From assembly GCA_039707655.1 (NCBI GenBank), contig CM077671.1:366818720-366882719 (forward strand): a DNA stretch of 64,000 nt, written 5' to 3'. The number at the start of each line of letters is the position of its first letter. Position 1 is the stretch's first letter. The DNA comes from Elymus sibiricus (taxonomy: Eukaryota; Streptophyta; Magnoliopsida; Poales; Poaceae). The position numbers and the translations under genes were made by a program. Of the stretch, positions 43,784 through 54,707 are shown piece after piece. Below the pieces are notes generated by a model. The model did not search any database. It worked only from the letters and a program-made list of their open reading frames with translations, and had not been told where the DNA came from.

Positions 43784-46155
43784 TCAGTAGACCTCGTCAG
43801 AACCATCAGACTCCTCTGAATCATCATCCTCAGACCCATCACCATCATCCTCATCATCATCCTCATCATCATCCATAATGTTATCAGCTGCAGCGGCAAC
43901 AGAGGAGGAAGTAGCAGGCTGACTAGAGATCTCATCATCAGTCCAAGTGCTATGCTCAGAGATCCACTTGTCCTCAGGAGTGATTGTCTTCTCAGAACCA
44001 CTTTCTACCGGAAGGTTAAGAGCCCGCATAATCTGAAACTGTCGGCGTCTCACATGTTTCTCATTGACATGGGTTTCATAGAGATTCTTCTGAACATGAG
44101 TCTGGAGGCAAAAGGTCTTCTTAATTTTGGTGGTGAGCTTAGTGACTCAAGATGGCTTGGCCCCTGCAGGAAGCTCAAAATCACTGTCACTAGAGGTAGC
44201 ATAGACATCCTCAGGGGGGTTGACGGGAAAGCGAGGCTCAGCATGCTTCTTCTTCCGGAGTTGCTTGATCTCATGTTCAACTGGGTTGTCTGGAGAAGTG
44301 AGAGGCTATCCAGGCCTACGAACTGCCCACACAGAGTTGAGGAAGCACATGATGAAGGGAGCAAACGTAGGGACCTTCCTGTAAAAAACTGTGTTGTACA
44401 TCTCCTCCCACAACCACTTGGAAGCATCAAATGTAGCACCAGAGCCAGCTTCTGTCTTCATGGCAACAAGTAGATCAACAAAGTATCCATGAATCTCATC
44501 TTGATTCCCAACCTTGGGCAGAGGAACATTTCGAAAAACACAATGAATGATATCATTGACCTGCTGCAGGTCCTTGGAAGCTCCAATAATGCCACGCCCG
44601 GGAATGTACAAGGGGGCTAACTCCTTCTTATCCATGGGAGTAGCTCGGTCATGAGGACAGATGACGCCATTCCCAGAGATGCCAGTATCCTCATACCCAA
44701 GAGCATTGCAGAAGGCACGCCACGGGACCTGTTGGGGATATAACCCTAGGGTGAGACCCGCCCAGGTGGGGCCGGGTCATGCGGTTGGCGGCTTACGACA
44801 AGATTAGGAGTAAGCTTATCCAATGGGCCAGAAGGCCCAGAGCCAGAAGACAGGATGTAACCCGGCGGGCTTGAGCCGCCGGGGGCGACTTGTTAGATAA
44901 GGCATGTATAGTTAGAGGTGAGGTCGGTTGTCAAGTATAACCCGGCCCGGACTCTTGTAAGCCCAGGGCCTTGACCCGTGTATATAAGGGCGGGTTACCT
45001 GGGCGGTTTAGACACGAAACAACTAATCGAGAACTAGGTCAAGTGAACTCGCTCCCTTGTAATCGATACCCAATCAATACAACACAAAGTAGGACGTAGG
45101 CTTTTACCTCTTTCCGAGGGGCCGAACCTGGGTAACTCTTGTCTCCCGATTCCGTTCAATCCCTTCGAGCTCAGCCTAGCAATGGACTCGAACCTAAGTA
45201 TTTTCACGAGGACATCTGCCGTGACAAAACCACGACAGGACCTGGAAAAGCTCATCACGACACATGAAGGAAAGGGTACGAGCCTCATCAGTGCCAAAGT
45301 GGACAGTGGCATAGAACTGGTGAATGAGCTGCACATCAAAGGGACAGTTGATAGTCATGAGCTTGATCAAGTCAAACTCCTCACATATTGCCAAAGCCTC
45401 TCCAAAGTAATCCATGTTGGCCTTCCAGTACTCAATGTCAATAGTCCATTGCTTGGCAAACTTGTTCTTGTGATGGTCATATAGCTCGTGCACAATCCGC
45501 ATTTGTAACTCATTCCTGAACTGAGGGATGGACCACCGGGGAGCAACTGGGACCTCATAAGGATTTTGTAAGCGAACCCGCTCCCAATCAACTTGCTTCC
45601 AAGAGTGCACTGGCTTGGCAGTTTTTTGCTTGGCTGCCAAAGACTTCTCACGGCGAGTGTGCTTGGTGGGGATCACAACTTCCTCTTGCTCATATTCACC
45701 AACGATCCTACACCTGCGAGCTCGTTTCTTAGTCTTCTTCCGAGGAGCAGAATGAGAGCGAGAGCCACCTGCAGACACACACAAGAGGAGCATAAAAGAG
45801 AAACCCAGAAAAGATGAGAGGATTGTACGCAAGAGTAGGAATAAATTAGGTGTGAAGTAGAGAAAAAGGAACAGTGGGGCAGGAAACAGAGAATCCGGTT
45901 GAACCGGTCATCACAGCGGTTGTACCGCAGGTTCAAGCGGCTGTACCGCTGCTGGGGAACCGATGCATCTAGATCTAAGTAATGCACCACTACTTTTAGT
46001 TTCTAAGCATCACAACTAATAGGAAATGCATATAGGATCTCATCCCTCCAATAGTTTTGATTAGAAAACGCGGGAACCGAGCAATGCCCTAACAATGCAG
46101 GATTCAAAGGAAAGAATCCAAGAACAAGAGAAAACGGGGCATTACCGGCGTCCAT
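43784..46155 (-). pseudogene. Extra spliced ORF of the copia element (between pol and 3' LTR)
   Basis: A minus-strand gene with a tiny first exon (46155-46146, coding MDAG with the split Gly codon), a GT-AG intron, and a second exon from 45768. It has a basic start (APRKKTKKRARRC), a middle with WKQVDWERV and LIHQFYATVHFGTDEARTL, and a strongly acidic end (DDEDDDEDDGDGSEDDD). The middle resembles the 'putative plant transposon protein' domain seen in grass retroelements. A solo LTR (44730-45237) is inserted in it, and the frame continues exactly after it (FQV to PWRAF). A TAG after AVRRPG also breaks it. Extra ORFs in this place are known from SIRE-like copia elements, where some are called env-like. 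The function is unknown. Confidence 0.65.
44730..45237 (+). mobile_element. Solo LTR (508 bp) inserted in the copia extra ORF
   Basis: TGTTGGGGATATAACCC at the start and CCACGACA at the end, with a perfect 5-bp duplication GGACC (44725-44729, 45238-45242). A TATATAA box lies near 44981. No internal region is present, so it is the product of recombination between two LTRs. Its 'acccggcgg' style resembles gypsy A sequence, but a family match is not shown. Confidence 0.9.
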
Positions 46156-46600
46156 GGGAGGAGATCAGGGAAGGAAAGGGCCTCCACGGAGCAGATCCGA
46201 GAGGAGGCCGCAGATCCGGGGCGCCGGGGGCACTCCGGGGCAGTGGTGACGGCGGCCGGCGGCTAGGGCAGCAGGGGGGAGTCGGGAATGAAGGGGAAAA
46301 CTGAATACCCCTTGGGCCGGCCCTCCCTTTTACTTGCCCGTAGATGCGACCGGTTGTACCGCTCTTATGAGCGGTTGTACCAGTCCCGGTACAGGACCTG
46401 GGAATTAGCGGTTGAACCGCGTAACCCCACCGGTTGTACCGCTGGGGCGGAACAACAGGATGGTCAGCGGTTGTACCGCTGGGGCAGGACAACAGGATGG
46501 TCAGCGGTTGTACCGCATGGACCACCGGTTGTACCAGGACAATAAGATGGCCAGCGGTTGTACCTCTTTGACCACCGGTTGTACCACCCGGCCATAGCCA
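45890..46600. repeat. Second cluster of GCGGTTGTACCGC-like palindromes
   Basis: Further copies of the LTR motif, mostly in the GCGGTTGTACCG orientation. They flank the first exon of the extra ORF: three around 45895-45955 and about ten at 46345-46590. The motif therefore occurs both in the LTR and in the internal promoter/intron zone. Confidence 0.75.
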
Positions 46601-47090
46601 CCACCACCGTGATTTCAAAGCGTACAATTGGATGAGAGGGTTTCGAGATGAGGAGAGCTTGGGATAGAAGCAAAGCACAGGAGTATGGTGAGGTAAGCTC
46701 CATGGTTGCAAAAACACAAACGCAAGATAGAAAAACCATGGAGGATGCCCACACTTAGGACCAACAAACTCGATCAAGAGCAAGGAGAAGTCAAGAAACA
46801 CAAACTTAGGACACAAACAATGCCAAATGCCTCACTCGGAGGGGGCAGTGGCCGAGGCCACCTATGTTTGAGTCAATTGGTATGGCACCGAGAAGATTTT
46901 AACCTTGGGCACATGACCAAAACTCGTCTTTGAAGCACAAGTGTCATCAAAAAATGACTAATGTGAAAGATGAGATCGCTTTATGCATAATAGGAGGAGG
47001 GATAGTTCATTGAGAGAACTAGACTCCCCCTATGTCCATGCGTACACCTAAACAAGACATAATGAAGAGTGTGGAGGGGTGTGCACTAAT

Positions 47091-47337
47091 TCAAGCCACA
47101 TTGCTCAAATCGATGATATTTAGCTCATGCCTTAACTCGCGAAATCTTGCTTCATCCAATGGCTTCGTGAAAATATCTGCAAGTTGTTCCTTAGTATAGA
47201 GATGAATAATATCAATATCTCCACGCTTGATGTGATCCCGGATGAAGTGATGACGAATCTCAATATGCTTCGTCTTGCAATGTTGAACCGGGTTGTTGGA
47301 GATCTTGATCGTGCTTTCATTGTCACAGTAAATTCAA
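47091..47337 (-). pseudogene. C-terminus of copia pol (RNase H end), truncated
   Basis: The minus strand encodes CKTKHIEIRHHFIRDHIKRG, then LYTKEQLADIFTKPLDEARF and a short end before TGA at 47091-47093. This is the conserved copia RNase H tail. All upstream pol, gag and the 5' LTR are missing, because at about 47338 the sequence switches to gypsy gag. Confidence 0.85.
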
Positions 47338-47364
47338 GCGACCCGTAATACGGAGATCACGAGG

Positions 47365-49167
47365 TTGAAGAACCAGATGGCCGGAGTCCAACAGGAAATC
47401 AATGCGCTGAAGGCTCAGATGGATGCTGAGGCGGAGCGCCTTAGGGCGGATGCTTTTCGCCTTGAGCTAGAGCAGCAGTCTGCAGTGGCGGTTCATCGGA
47501 TGAGGCATCAATCCCGTTTGCCGGATCAGTATGAAGCCAGAAATCTTTTTAACACGCCAGGGACAGGACGAAATGTGCCTTTGACCGTAACCCGGACGGC
47601 GGAAGTACCTGGAAGCCGGGCGGCGGTTCAGCATCAGCAGCCAGACCCGCCCCGCCGGAACCAAACCCCACCACAGTCTTTTCCGACGCCACCGGGTCAT
47701 TATTCTAACCCGGCGGAGAATATGGTGGCAGCGGCAACCAGGCTTGGTACAATCCCCATCCCTGATGAGGCGCCTTTCGCAGAGGAGGTGCGGAACGCCA
47801 TCGGATACCTGCAGACGGCGGTGGCCCAGCAGGAGAAATATACTTATAGCCGGAGTCGCGTGCACTCAACCCCCATCCCAAGCCACAGCTACAGCCGGCG
47901 TTATGAGTCGCCGGCGGTTTCTAGCAGTGATCGACATCGAAACCCACCGAGACCTGATCGGGCGGCTCTTGATGCTCAAGCACTGGTGGATCGGGCAAGA
48001 GCGCAGCGAGAGGCGGCGGCTCTGGCAGCTGCGGCGGCTTATCAGGAACCCAGAGTTGCACCTTCCGTCTCAGTAGGAGCCGGAGTATCCTCCAGGGCTG
48101 TGGGAGTGCCGTGCATGGTGCCAGCTTTGCGGAATGAGCGTCTGCCGAAGGATTTTAAGGGTCCTCGCAAGGTGCCCAATTATATTGCTGACCTGCCTCC
48201 AGAAGCTTGGATTGAAAGCTATGAGCTGGCCATGGAGATGTTAGACGTTAGCGATGCAGTATGTGCCAAGTACTTCATCATGATGCTGGAAGGACCGGCT
48301 CGCACGTGGTTGAAGGGTTTGCCACCCAACACCATTAATTCCTGGGAAGAGTTAAAAGCGAAGTTCATCAAAAATTTCCATGGAACGTGCAAGCAGCCTA
48401 TGACGATTGTGGATTTGGACCATTGTGTGCAGCGTGAGGATGAGTCGGCTCATCACTGGGTCCGGCGGGTCTCAACCATCATCCACTCCTCTGAACACAT
48501 TACGGCGGCTCAAGCGGTCTTGATTCTAGAGAAGAATTGCCACTTTACGCCCTTGAAGCAGAAGCTCGGCCGGCTCAAACGCTCGTGCCAAGACATGGGG
48601 GAACTCATGGCGGCTCTCACCAAGTATGCAGACTCCGATAGCACGAAAGACCCTGGCTCCGATGATGAGAAATCGGCCAAGGGTAAGAAAAATAACAATG
48701 GCAAGGGTCAACAGCAGAACGGGGGAGGAAATGGCAATAATGGCAACGGCGGAAAGCGGAAGCACCAGGACGGCGGGTCAGATCTAGTGGCCAACACCAA
48801 CACTGGGAATAACCGTGGCAAGGGGAACGGCAAGCCGCCTTTTAAACGCAAGCCTGCTGACATGGAAGCAATTCTGAATGCTCCTTGCCCGAAACATAGC
48901 GTTCCGGGTCAGCCGTCCACTCATGCTTGGAGGGACTGTTGGATCATGCGCGAGTATCGAAACCTCAACGCTGATCAGCACCAAGGCGGCGGCGGTGGAC
49001 CATCCGGCGGGTCAGGATCCGGTCCTTCCGGGTCTGGCTTTGGTCCGGGCGGCTCAGGCTCATGCCATCAGGGCCAAGGGAACCATGGAGGTCATAATCA
49101 ACAGTCCGGCGGTGGAGGCCAGCAACAAAATAACCAGTCCGGGTATCAGAGGTTCCAAGAAGCTTAA
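47365..49167 (+). CDS. Gypsy A gag (N-terminally truncated)
   Basis: An open frame of about 600 codons. It begins with a coiled-coil stretch (QQEINALKAQMDAEAERLR), continues with a Pro/Arg-rich region, then a Retrotrans_gag domain (AWIESYELAMEMLDVSDAVC, ARTWLKGLPPNTINSWEELK, FIKNFHGTCKQP). A Cys/His zinc-like motif CPKHSVPGQPSTHAWRDC and a Gly/Gln-rich tail follow. Gag packages element RNA into particles. The first codons are lost at the junction at 47338; the TTG at 47365 is only where the open frame begins. The frame itself is not interrupted. Confidence 0.88.
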   Translation: MKNQMAGVQQEINALKAQMDAEAERLRADAFRLELEQQSAVAVHRMRHQSRLPDQYEARNLFNTPGTGRNVPLTVTRTAEVPGSRAAVQHQQPDPPRRNQTPPQSFPTPPGHYSNPAENMVAAATRLGTIPIPDEAPFAEEVRNAIGYLQTAVAQQEKYTYSRSRVHSTPIPSHSYSRRYESPAVSSSDRHRNPPRPDRAALDAQALVDRARAQREAAALAAAAAYQEPRVAPSVSVGAGVSSRAVGVPCMVPALRNERLPKDFKGPRKVPNYIADLPPEAWIESYELAMEMLDVSDAVCAKYFIMMLEGPARTWLKGLPPNTINSWEELKAKFIKNFHGTCKQPMTIVDLDHCVQREDESAHHWVRRVSTIIHSSEHITAAQAVLILEKNCHFTPLKQKLGRLKRSCQDMGELMAALTKYADSDSTKDPGSDDEKSAKGKKNNNGKGQQQNGGGNGNNGNGGKRKHQDGGSDLVANTNTGNNRGKGNGKPPFKRKPADMEAILNAPCPKHSVPGQPSTHAWRDCWIMREYRNLNADQHQGGGGGPSGGSGSGPSGSGFGPGGSGSCHQGQGNHGGHNQQSGGGGQQQNNQSGYQRFQEA

Positions 49168-49220
49168 TGGAGGGCAGTACCATGTTTTTACAACCAGCCT
49201 CGACAAACGAGACCGGAAGG

Positions 49221-49795
49221 TGATGGGGTTATGTATCTAGGGTAGGGTCATAGGCCTGATCTACATACCCTACCTAAGGACATTACCTTAGAGAACTTAA
49301 GGATTACAAGGAAGACTCCGACTGAAATCACCAAGGCAAATGAGTCACTCGACAACATCCACTCGGAGATCTCTTCCTCCACTCGGCGGATATCTTTCAC
49401 TCGGAAGAACCAGAAGACAGTTGACCGCAGAAGGCCAGAAGCCACTCCGGGGAGGCCAACGGGCAGGCGTTTGGCTGGACCATTAGTAGCATTTATTACA
49501 TACGTTACCAGTAATGTCCATCTTTATTGCCACAATCGAACCCTTGGTTGTTGGGTATTGATGAGGGGCAGCTCACTCTATATAAACCACCCCTCCCCTC
49601 TGGCACAAGGGTTCGCACCCCCTGTAACTCTCAGATTCCACACGACAAAGCTCCCGAGCACCTGAGACGTAGGGCTGTTACCTCCACGAGAGGGGCCTGA
49701 ACTCATACATCTGTGTGTACACCCTCGCCGTAGCTAGGACTCTGCCCTCTCCTTTCGTACCCCTACCTTCTACTGTCAGGCTCGTTCCCATGACA
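49221..49795 (+). repeat. 5' LTR of gypsy B
   Basis: Starts TGATGGGGTTATG and ends CCATGACA. A TATATAAA box lies near 49579-49586, which would start transcription. Several CACTCGG motifs, found throughout the element, occur in it. Confidence 0.92.
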
Positions 49796-49862
49796 GTTGG
49801 AGCCCACCTTGGGGCAGGCGTCTAAGCGACTTCCGACGAGGTTGCGTTTTTTCTCCTTCGTC

Positions 49863-52729
49863 ATGTCTTCCGGCGGTGATTTGTTCCTGGGCCACGAGAT
49901 CCGTCTCGGAGCGCTCACCTTCATCGCCGACGATTCAGCATGGCTCCAGGAAGTGCCTCTAGATGTTGAGGCGTTCCCGATCCGCGGGGCGACGCACTTC
50001 TGCGCAAGCTCCTGCGGCGTTCTTCTACTACAGCCGTCGACTCCGTACTTGTCGGCTCTCCCCACTGTTCGTCGCCGCAAGCGATCCGGTTGTTCGTGGC
50101 TCCAGCGTTGGGTGAGACATGCGGCGGCTCGCCAAACTTCGTCTCCGCAGATTGCGGCCATCGAGCCCGCCGAATCACTGCACGGCGTGTTCGACTCGGC
50201 GACGGATCCGTCTAACGTTCCCTCCGAGTGTGAGAGCTGCGATCCTGCGGCTGAGGTTCTCATGGCTGGTTCGCATCAGAGTCCGCCGCCTGGCTTTGGC
50301 CGCGGCAGACGCGAGGTTGGAGGTCCGTCGGATGAGCAGCAGCGCCGGGATGAGGAGATTCTCCATACTCCCATCGTCGGTGCGACTGCTGAGGCCCAGG
50401 CCATGGAGGCCACGCGCCTTCGGCTCAAAGAGATGCAGGAGGCACTCGACGAGCGTGCCCGCCAGCGTCCAGCCGTTTCCAGTCGACGTCAGCGACAGTT
50501 GTTTCCGAGTGGATCTCATAACAACGTCAAGGTATTCCGTACTCTAATTCTGAATGTTGCAGCAGCTGCTAAGATTGCAGATTCCATTCAGCCGTCCCGT
50601 TCGGAGGCTGGCAGATGTTTGCAGCAGATCCGAGCATTGCTTGATGCAGCGCAACAGTAGAATTCGGCTGTTTCTCAGTCGCACAACAGATTACATAGTA
50701 ACTCTCCCAAAGCAGACACAGTTCAGTCGGCGCACAGTCCGGGGTCGCCTCTGCGTCGCAAGGGCGGAGGTTACCGTGAAGATCATTACCAAGATCAGGG
50801 GCGAGATCATTTTGCTCCTCGTTATCACCGTGATGACCGCCGTCGAGTGCTTACTCCTCCACGGAGTGGTTCATATGTGCCCCGACACTATGACGATAGG
50901 TGCCCGTTCGGTGATGAGCGGAATCCTGGGTTCGATGCAAGGAATGTCCTCGCACAAAGACGGATCGACAGAGGCAGAGCCCACGGAGATGGTAATGACA
51001 GAGACTATCCGAGTGGAAGTGGTACCGTCATTTCTGGTCCCGAATGTTTTAGCAGGGCCATTCGCTCTGCAGAGATTCCCCCCAACTTCAGGTTGGCGGC
51101 TGGAATAATCAAGTTCTCCGGCGAGTCAAAGCCGGAAACATGGTTAGATGATTACTGAGTGGCTGCGCAGATTGGTGGAGGAAATGACAATGTAGCCATG
51201 AAGCATTTATCCTTGATGTTGGATGGTTCGGCCCGAGCATGGTTGAATCGTTTGGCTCCTTCTAGCATCTATTGCTGGGAGGATCTTGCCCGAGTGTTCA
51301 TCAGTACCTTCGAAGGCACTTGCAAGCGTCCCGCGGGTTTGATCGATTTGCAGCACTGTGTTCAGAAGCCCAATGAGTCCTTGAGAGATTACATTCAGCG
51401 TTGGTCCACCTTGCATCACACAGTGGAGAATGTTTCCGAACATCAAGCTGTTTGTGCCTTCAAGGCCGGTGTGAAGTACAGAGAGCTTTACCTGAAGTTT
51501 GGGCGGACAGGTGATATTTCCCTGAGCAAACGATGCTGGTGGTGGCAATTCCAGTCGGAAACAGAAACGCAAAGCTGATGGCCCTGTTCAGGCAGAGGTG
51601 GCTGCTCTGGCGGCACAAGGAAAAAATAAGGGGAAGTCCAAAGGGCAGTTCACCCCCAAGAAAGGAAAGAATCAGTCAGGAACAGACGTTTTGGATTTAC
51701 CGTGTGCGATCCACACGAAGAAAGATGAGGAAGGCAATTTGATATTGCCTAAGCATACCACTCGACAGTGCCGTTTACTGATCCAGCAGTTCAAGGAAGG
51801 TCAGTCGAGTGAAAAAGTTCCTGAAAAGGAGGATGATGAAGACAAAGAAGAGTTTCCTGAGGTCAATGCCAGAGTCGACTGAAAGTAATCAACAGAGAAG
51901 TCAACATGGCTGTTCCTACTACCCCCACATACCTCAAGTGGTCTCAGACTGCTATCACATTCGACCAGTCAGACCACCCAACTCATATCGCTACCCCCGG
52001 TCGGCAAGCGCTGGTGGTGGACCCGGTTGTGAGAGGCACTCGACTCCACAAAGTCCTGATGGATGGTGGGAGCGGTCTAAACATCTTGTATGCGGATACC
52101 CTAAAGGGGATGGGCATTCCGATGCCCTAACTCAGCGAAAGCAACATGCAGTTCCACGGAGTCATCCCTGGGAAGAAGGCCAAATCACTCGGCCAGATAG
52201 CGTTAGATGTGGTATTCGGCACCGACAAGAATTTTCGCAAAGAGAAATTGACGTTTGAAGTGGTCAACTTCCAGAGCGCATACCACGCCATCCTTGGCCG
52301 TCTGGCCTATGCCCGTTTCATGGCCCGTCCATGCTACGTGTATCTAAAGCTGAAGATGCCCGGGCCCAAGGGTGTGATCACAGTCACTGGCAATCGACAG
52401 AGGGCTGAGGAGTGCCTTCAGCAGGGCTCGAAAATTGCCGATCATCAGATGGCTGTGGTTGAGTTGGAGGAGTATAAGAAGAGTGCTGATCCTGCCGATC
52501 TGCTACGTGCCAAGAAACCCGCCTCTGAGTCGGCTTTCCAGTCGGCAGGCAAAGTGAAGCAGGTGCACATTCACCCGACAGATCCCAATGCTGCCCCGAC
52601 CAACATCTCAACGACACTCGACAGCAAATAGGAAGCCGAGCTCATCCAGTTCCTCCATGAGAACTGGGACATCTTCGCATGGAAGCCTGCTGACATGCCT
52701 GGTTTACCCAGGGAACTGGCTGAGCACCG
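49863..52729 (+). pseudogene. Gypsy B gag-protease, with stops and a deleted RT
   Basis: The ATG at 49863 (MSSGGDLFLGHEIRLG) opens a frame that continues, with a TAG at 50658 and a TGA at 51156, into a Retrotrans_gag domain (HLSLMLDGSARAWLNRL, FISTFEGTCKRP). A frameshift and small deletion near 51530 lead to a Lys/Gly-rich part and a Cys/His motif (CAIHTKK...KHTTRQC). The aspartic protease follows (VLMDGGSGLNILYADTL, Asp-Gly-Gly-Ser active site) with a TAA at 52128. A TAG at 52629-52631 precedes the first residues of reverse transcriptase (FLHENWDIFAWKPADMPGLP). The sequence then jumps directly to the RNase H region. No YVDD box exists in this element. Confidence 0.85.
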
Positions 52730-54598
52730 AAAAAGGCAATCAAGTCTCAAGCACTTGCTGATTTCCTGGCCGAGTGGATAGAATAGCAGCAGCCAATCCA
52801 AATTCACTCGGCACACTGGACCATGTTCTTTAACGGCTCAAAGATGCTGAATGGGTCTGGTGCTGGTGTAGTATTGGTGTCCCCAAAAGGTGACAAACTC
52901 AGTTATGTCCTGCAGATTCACTTTGATTCTTCCACTAATGAAGCTGAGTATGAAGCACTCCTATATGGGTTGCGTATAGCCATCTCACTCGGCGTCCGGC
53001 GCCTGATGGTATACGGTGACTCTGATTTGGTGGTCAATCAGGTGATGAAAGAGTGGGATGTCAGAAACCCTGCTATGACTGGATATTGCAATGCAGTAAG
53101 AAAGCTTGAGAAGAAGTTTGAAGGTTTGGAACTCCATCATGTTCCCCGAGTGAAGAATCAGGCAGCTGATGAGCTAGCAAAGATTGGATCCACTCGGAAG
53201 CCTGTCCCCAGCAATGTGTTTCTAGAACACCTACATACTCCTTCAGTGTAGGAAGATCCCTTCACTGAAGAGCCCCCGCAAGCAAGGAGCGCCTCTGATC
53301 TGACTGAAGTTGATGTCCCAGCAGTCATAGATTTGGTCATGGAGATTTTGGTGATCACGCCCGACTGGACAGTACCTTATATTGCATACATTCTGAGGCA
53401 AGAACTCCCAGATGACGAAGATGAAGCTCGACAGATAGTCTGGAGATCCAAGGCCTTTACTGTTATGGATGGACAACTCTACAGGGAAAGCGTAACTGGC
53501 GTGACTCAGCGGTGTATTTCTCCTGAAGAAGGTCGACTGATTTTGGAGGAGATTCACTCGGGAACCTATGGTCATCATGCGTCATCTAGGACGATTGTTG
53601 CCAAAGCATACCGAGCTGGTTTCTTCTGGCCGCGTGCCAATGAGATGGCTAAGGAGATTGTTGATCACTGTGAAGGGTGCCAGTTCTATTCAAACTTGTC
53701 GCACAAGCCTGCATCCGCCTTGAAGACTATTCCACTCGTCTGGCCGTTTGCTGTATGGGGTTTGGATATGGTCGGACCCCTTCGAACGGGCCAGAGTGGA
53801 TTTACCCCCTTGCTTGTAGCAGTCGACAAGTTCACTAAGTGGATTGAAGCTAAACCCATAAAGAAGCTGAACTCCCGCACTGCTATCAAATTCATGAAGG
53901 AGATAACATTCCGGTATGGAGTTCCCCACAGTATCATTATAGAAAATGGCTCAAACTTTGACTCGGAAGAGTTCAGACACTTTTGCTCCTCTCAAGGCAC
54001 TCGGGTGGACTACGGATCCGTTGCGCACCCTCAAACTAACGGTCAAGCTGAGCGAGTGAATGACCTTATCCTTCATGGCCTGAAGCCTCGACTCATGCGA
54101 GATCTTAATCATGCAGCTGGAGCTTGGGTCACTGAATTGCCATCTGTTCTGTGGGGCTTGAGGATGACTCCTAACCGGTCGACTGGGCGCACTCCTTTTT
54201 TCATGGTGTATGGAGCTGAAGCCGTTTTGCCAAGTGATGTCCTTCAGAATTCTCCCCGAGTAGACCTTTACTCCGAGGCTGAGGCTGAGCAGGCACGTCA
54301 AGACGGTGTAGATCTCCTGGAAGAAGAACGCGAGATGGCTTTGATTCGGTCGACTGTATATCAGCAAGATCTGCGCCGCTTCCATGCGAGGCACGTCAAG
54401 AGTCGGTCGTTCCATGAAGGTGATCTTGTGCTCCGAGTGGATCAGCAGCGACCTCACAAGCTGGCCCCAGCGTGGGAAGGCCCTTTTGTCGTCACCAAGG
54501 TACTGAACAATGGAGCCTACCACCTCTTCAACCTCAAGAAGAATATCGACGAGCCGCACGCCTGGAACGCGGATTTGCTTCGACGTTTGTATACTTGA
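52730..54598 (+). pseudogene. Gypsy B RNase H and integrase
   Basis: After the deletion the frame reads KSQALADFLAEWIE, then the plant gypsy RNase H (FNGSKMLNGSGAGVVLVSP, EAEYEALLYGLRIA, GDSDLVVNQV). A TAG at 53249 is followed by integrase, open from 53252 to 54598. Integrase has the zinc-binding HHCC part (EEIHSGTYGHHASS...HCEGCQ) and core motifs WGLDMVGP and QAERVN. The second catalytic Asp, normally in TDNG, is Glu here (IENGSNF, codon 53942-53944). A C-terminal DNA-binding part follows (LAPAWEGPFVVTKVLNNGAY). With no RT and an altered D,D,E triad this copy is not self-sufficient. Confidence 0.85.
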
Positions 54599-54707
54599 TG
54601 ACTGAGTTGTTTTGATGTAATAAGAGTACTCTAGACAGTCTCGTTTGTTAAAGTTATGACTCCCGCAATCCATTGTCGATTCCGATCGCGCAATTTCGTG
54701 TTGTAAA

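Noticed and set aside
43784..43880. Acidic Asp/Glu repeat as a separate small gene
   Set aside because: It is the tail of the copia extra ORF, in frame with upstream segments once the breaks are considered.
50554..51108. 184-codon plus-strand ORF
   Set aside because: It is a shifted-frame shadow of gypsy B gag, whose real frame shows the gag motifs on either side.
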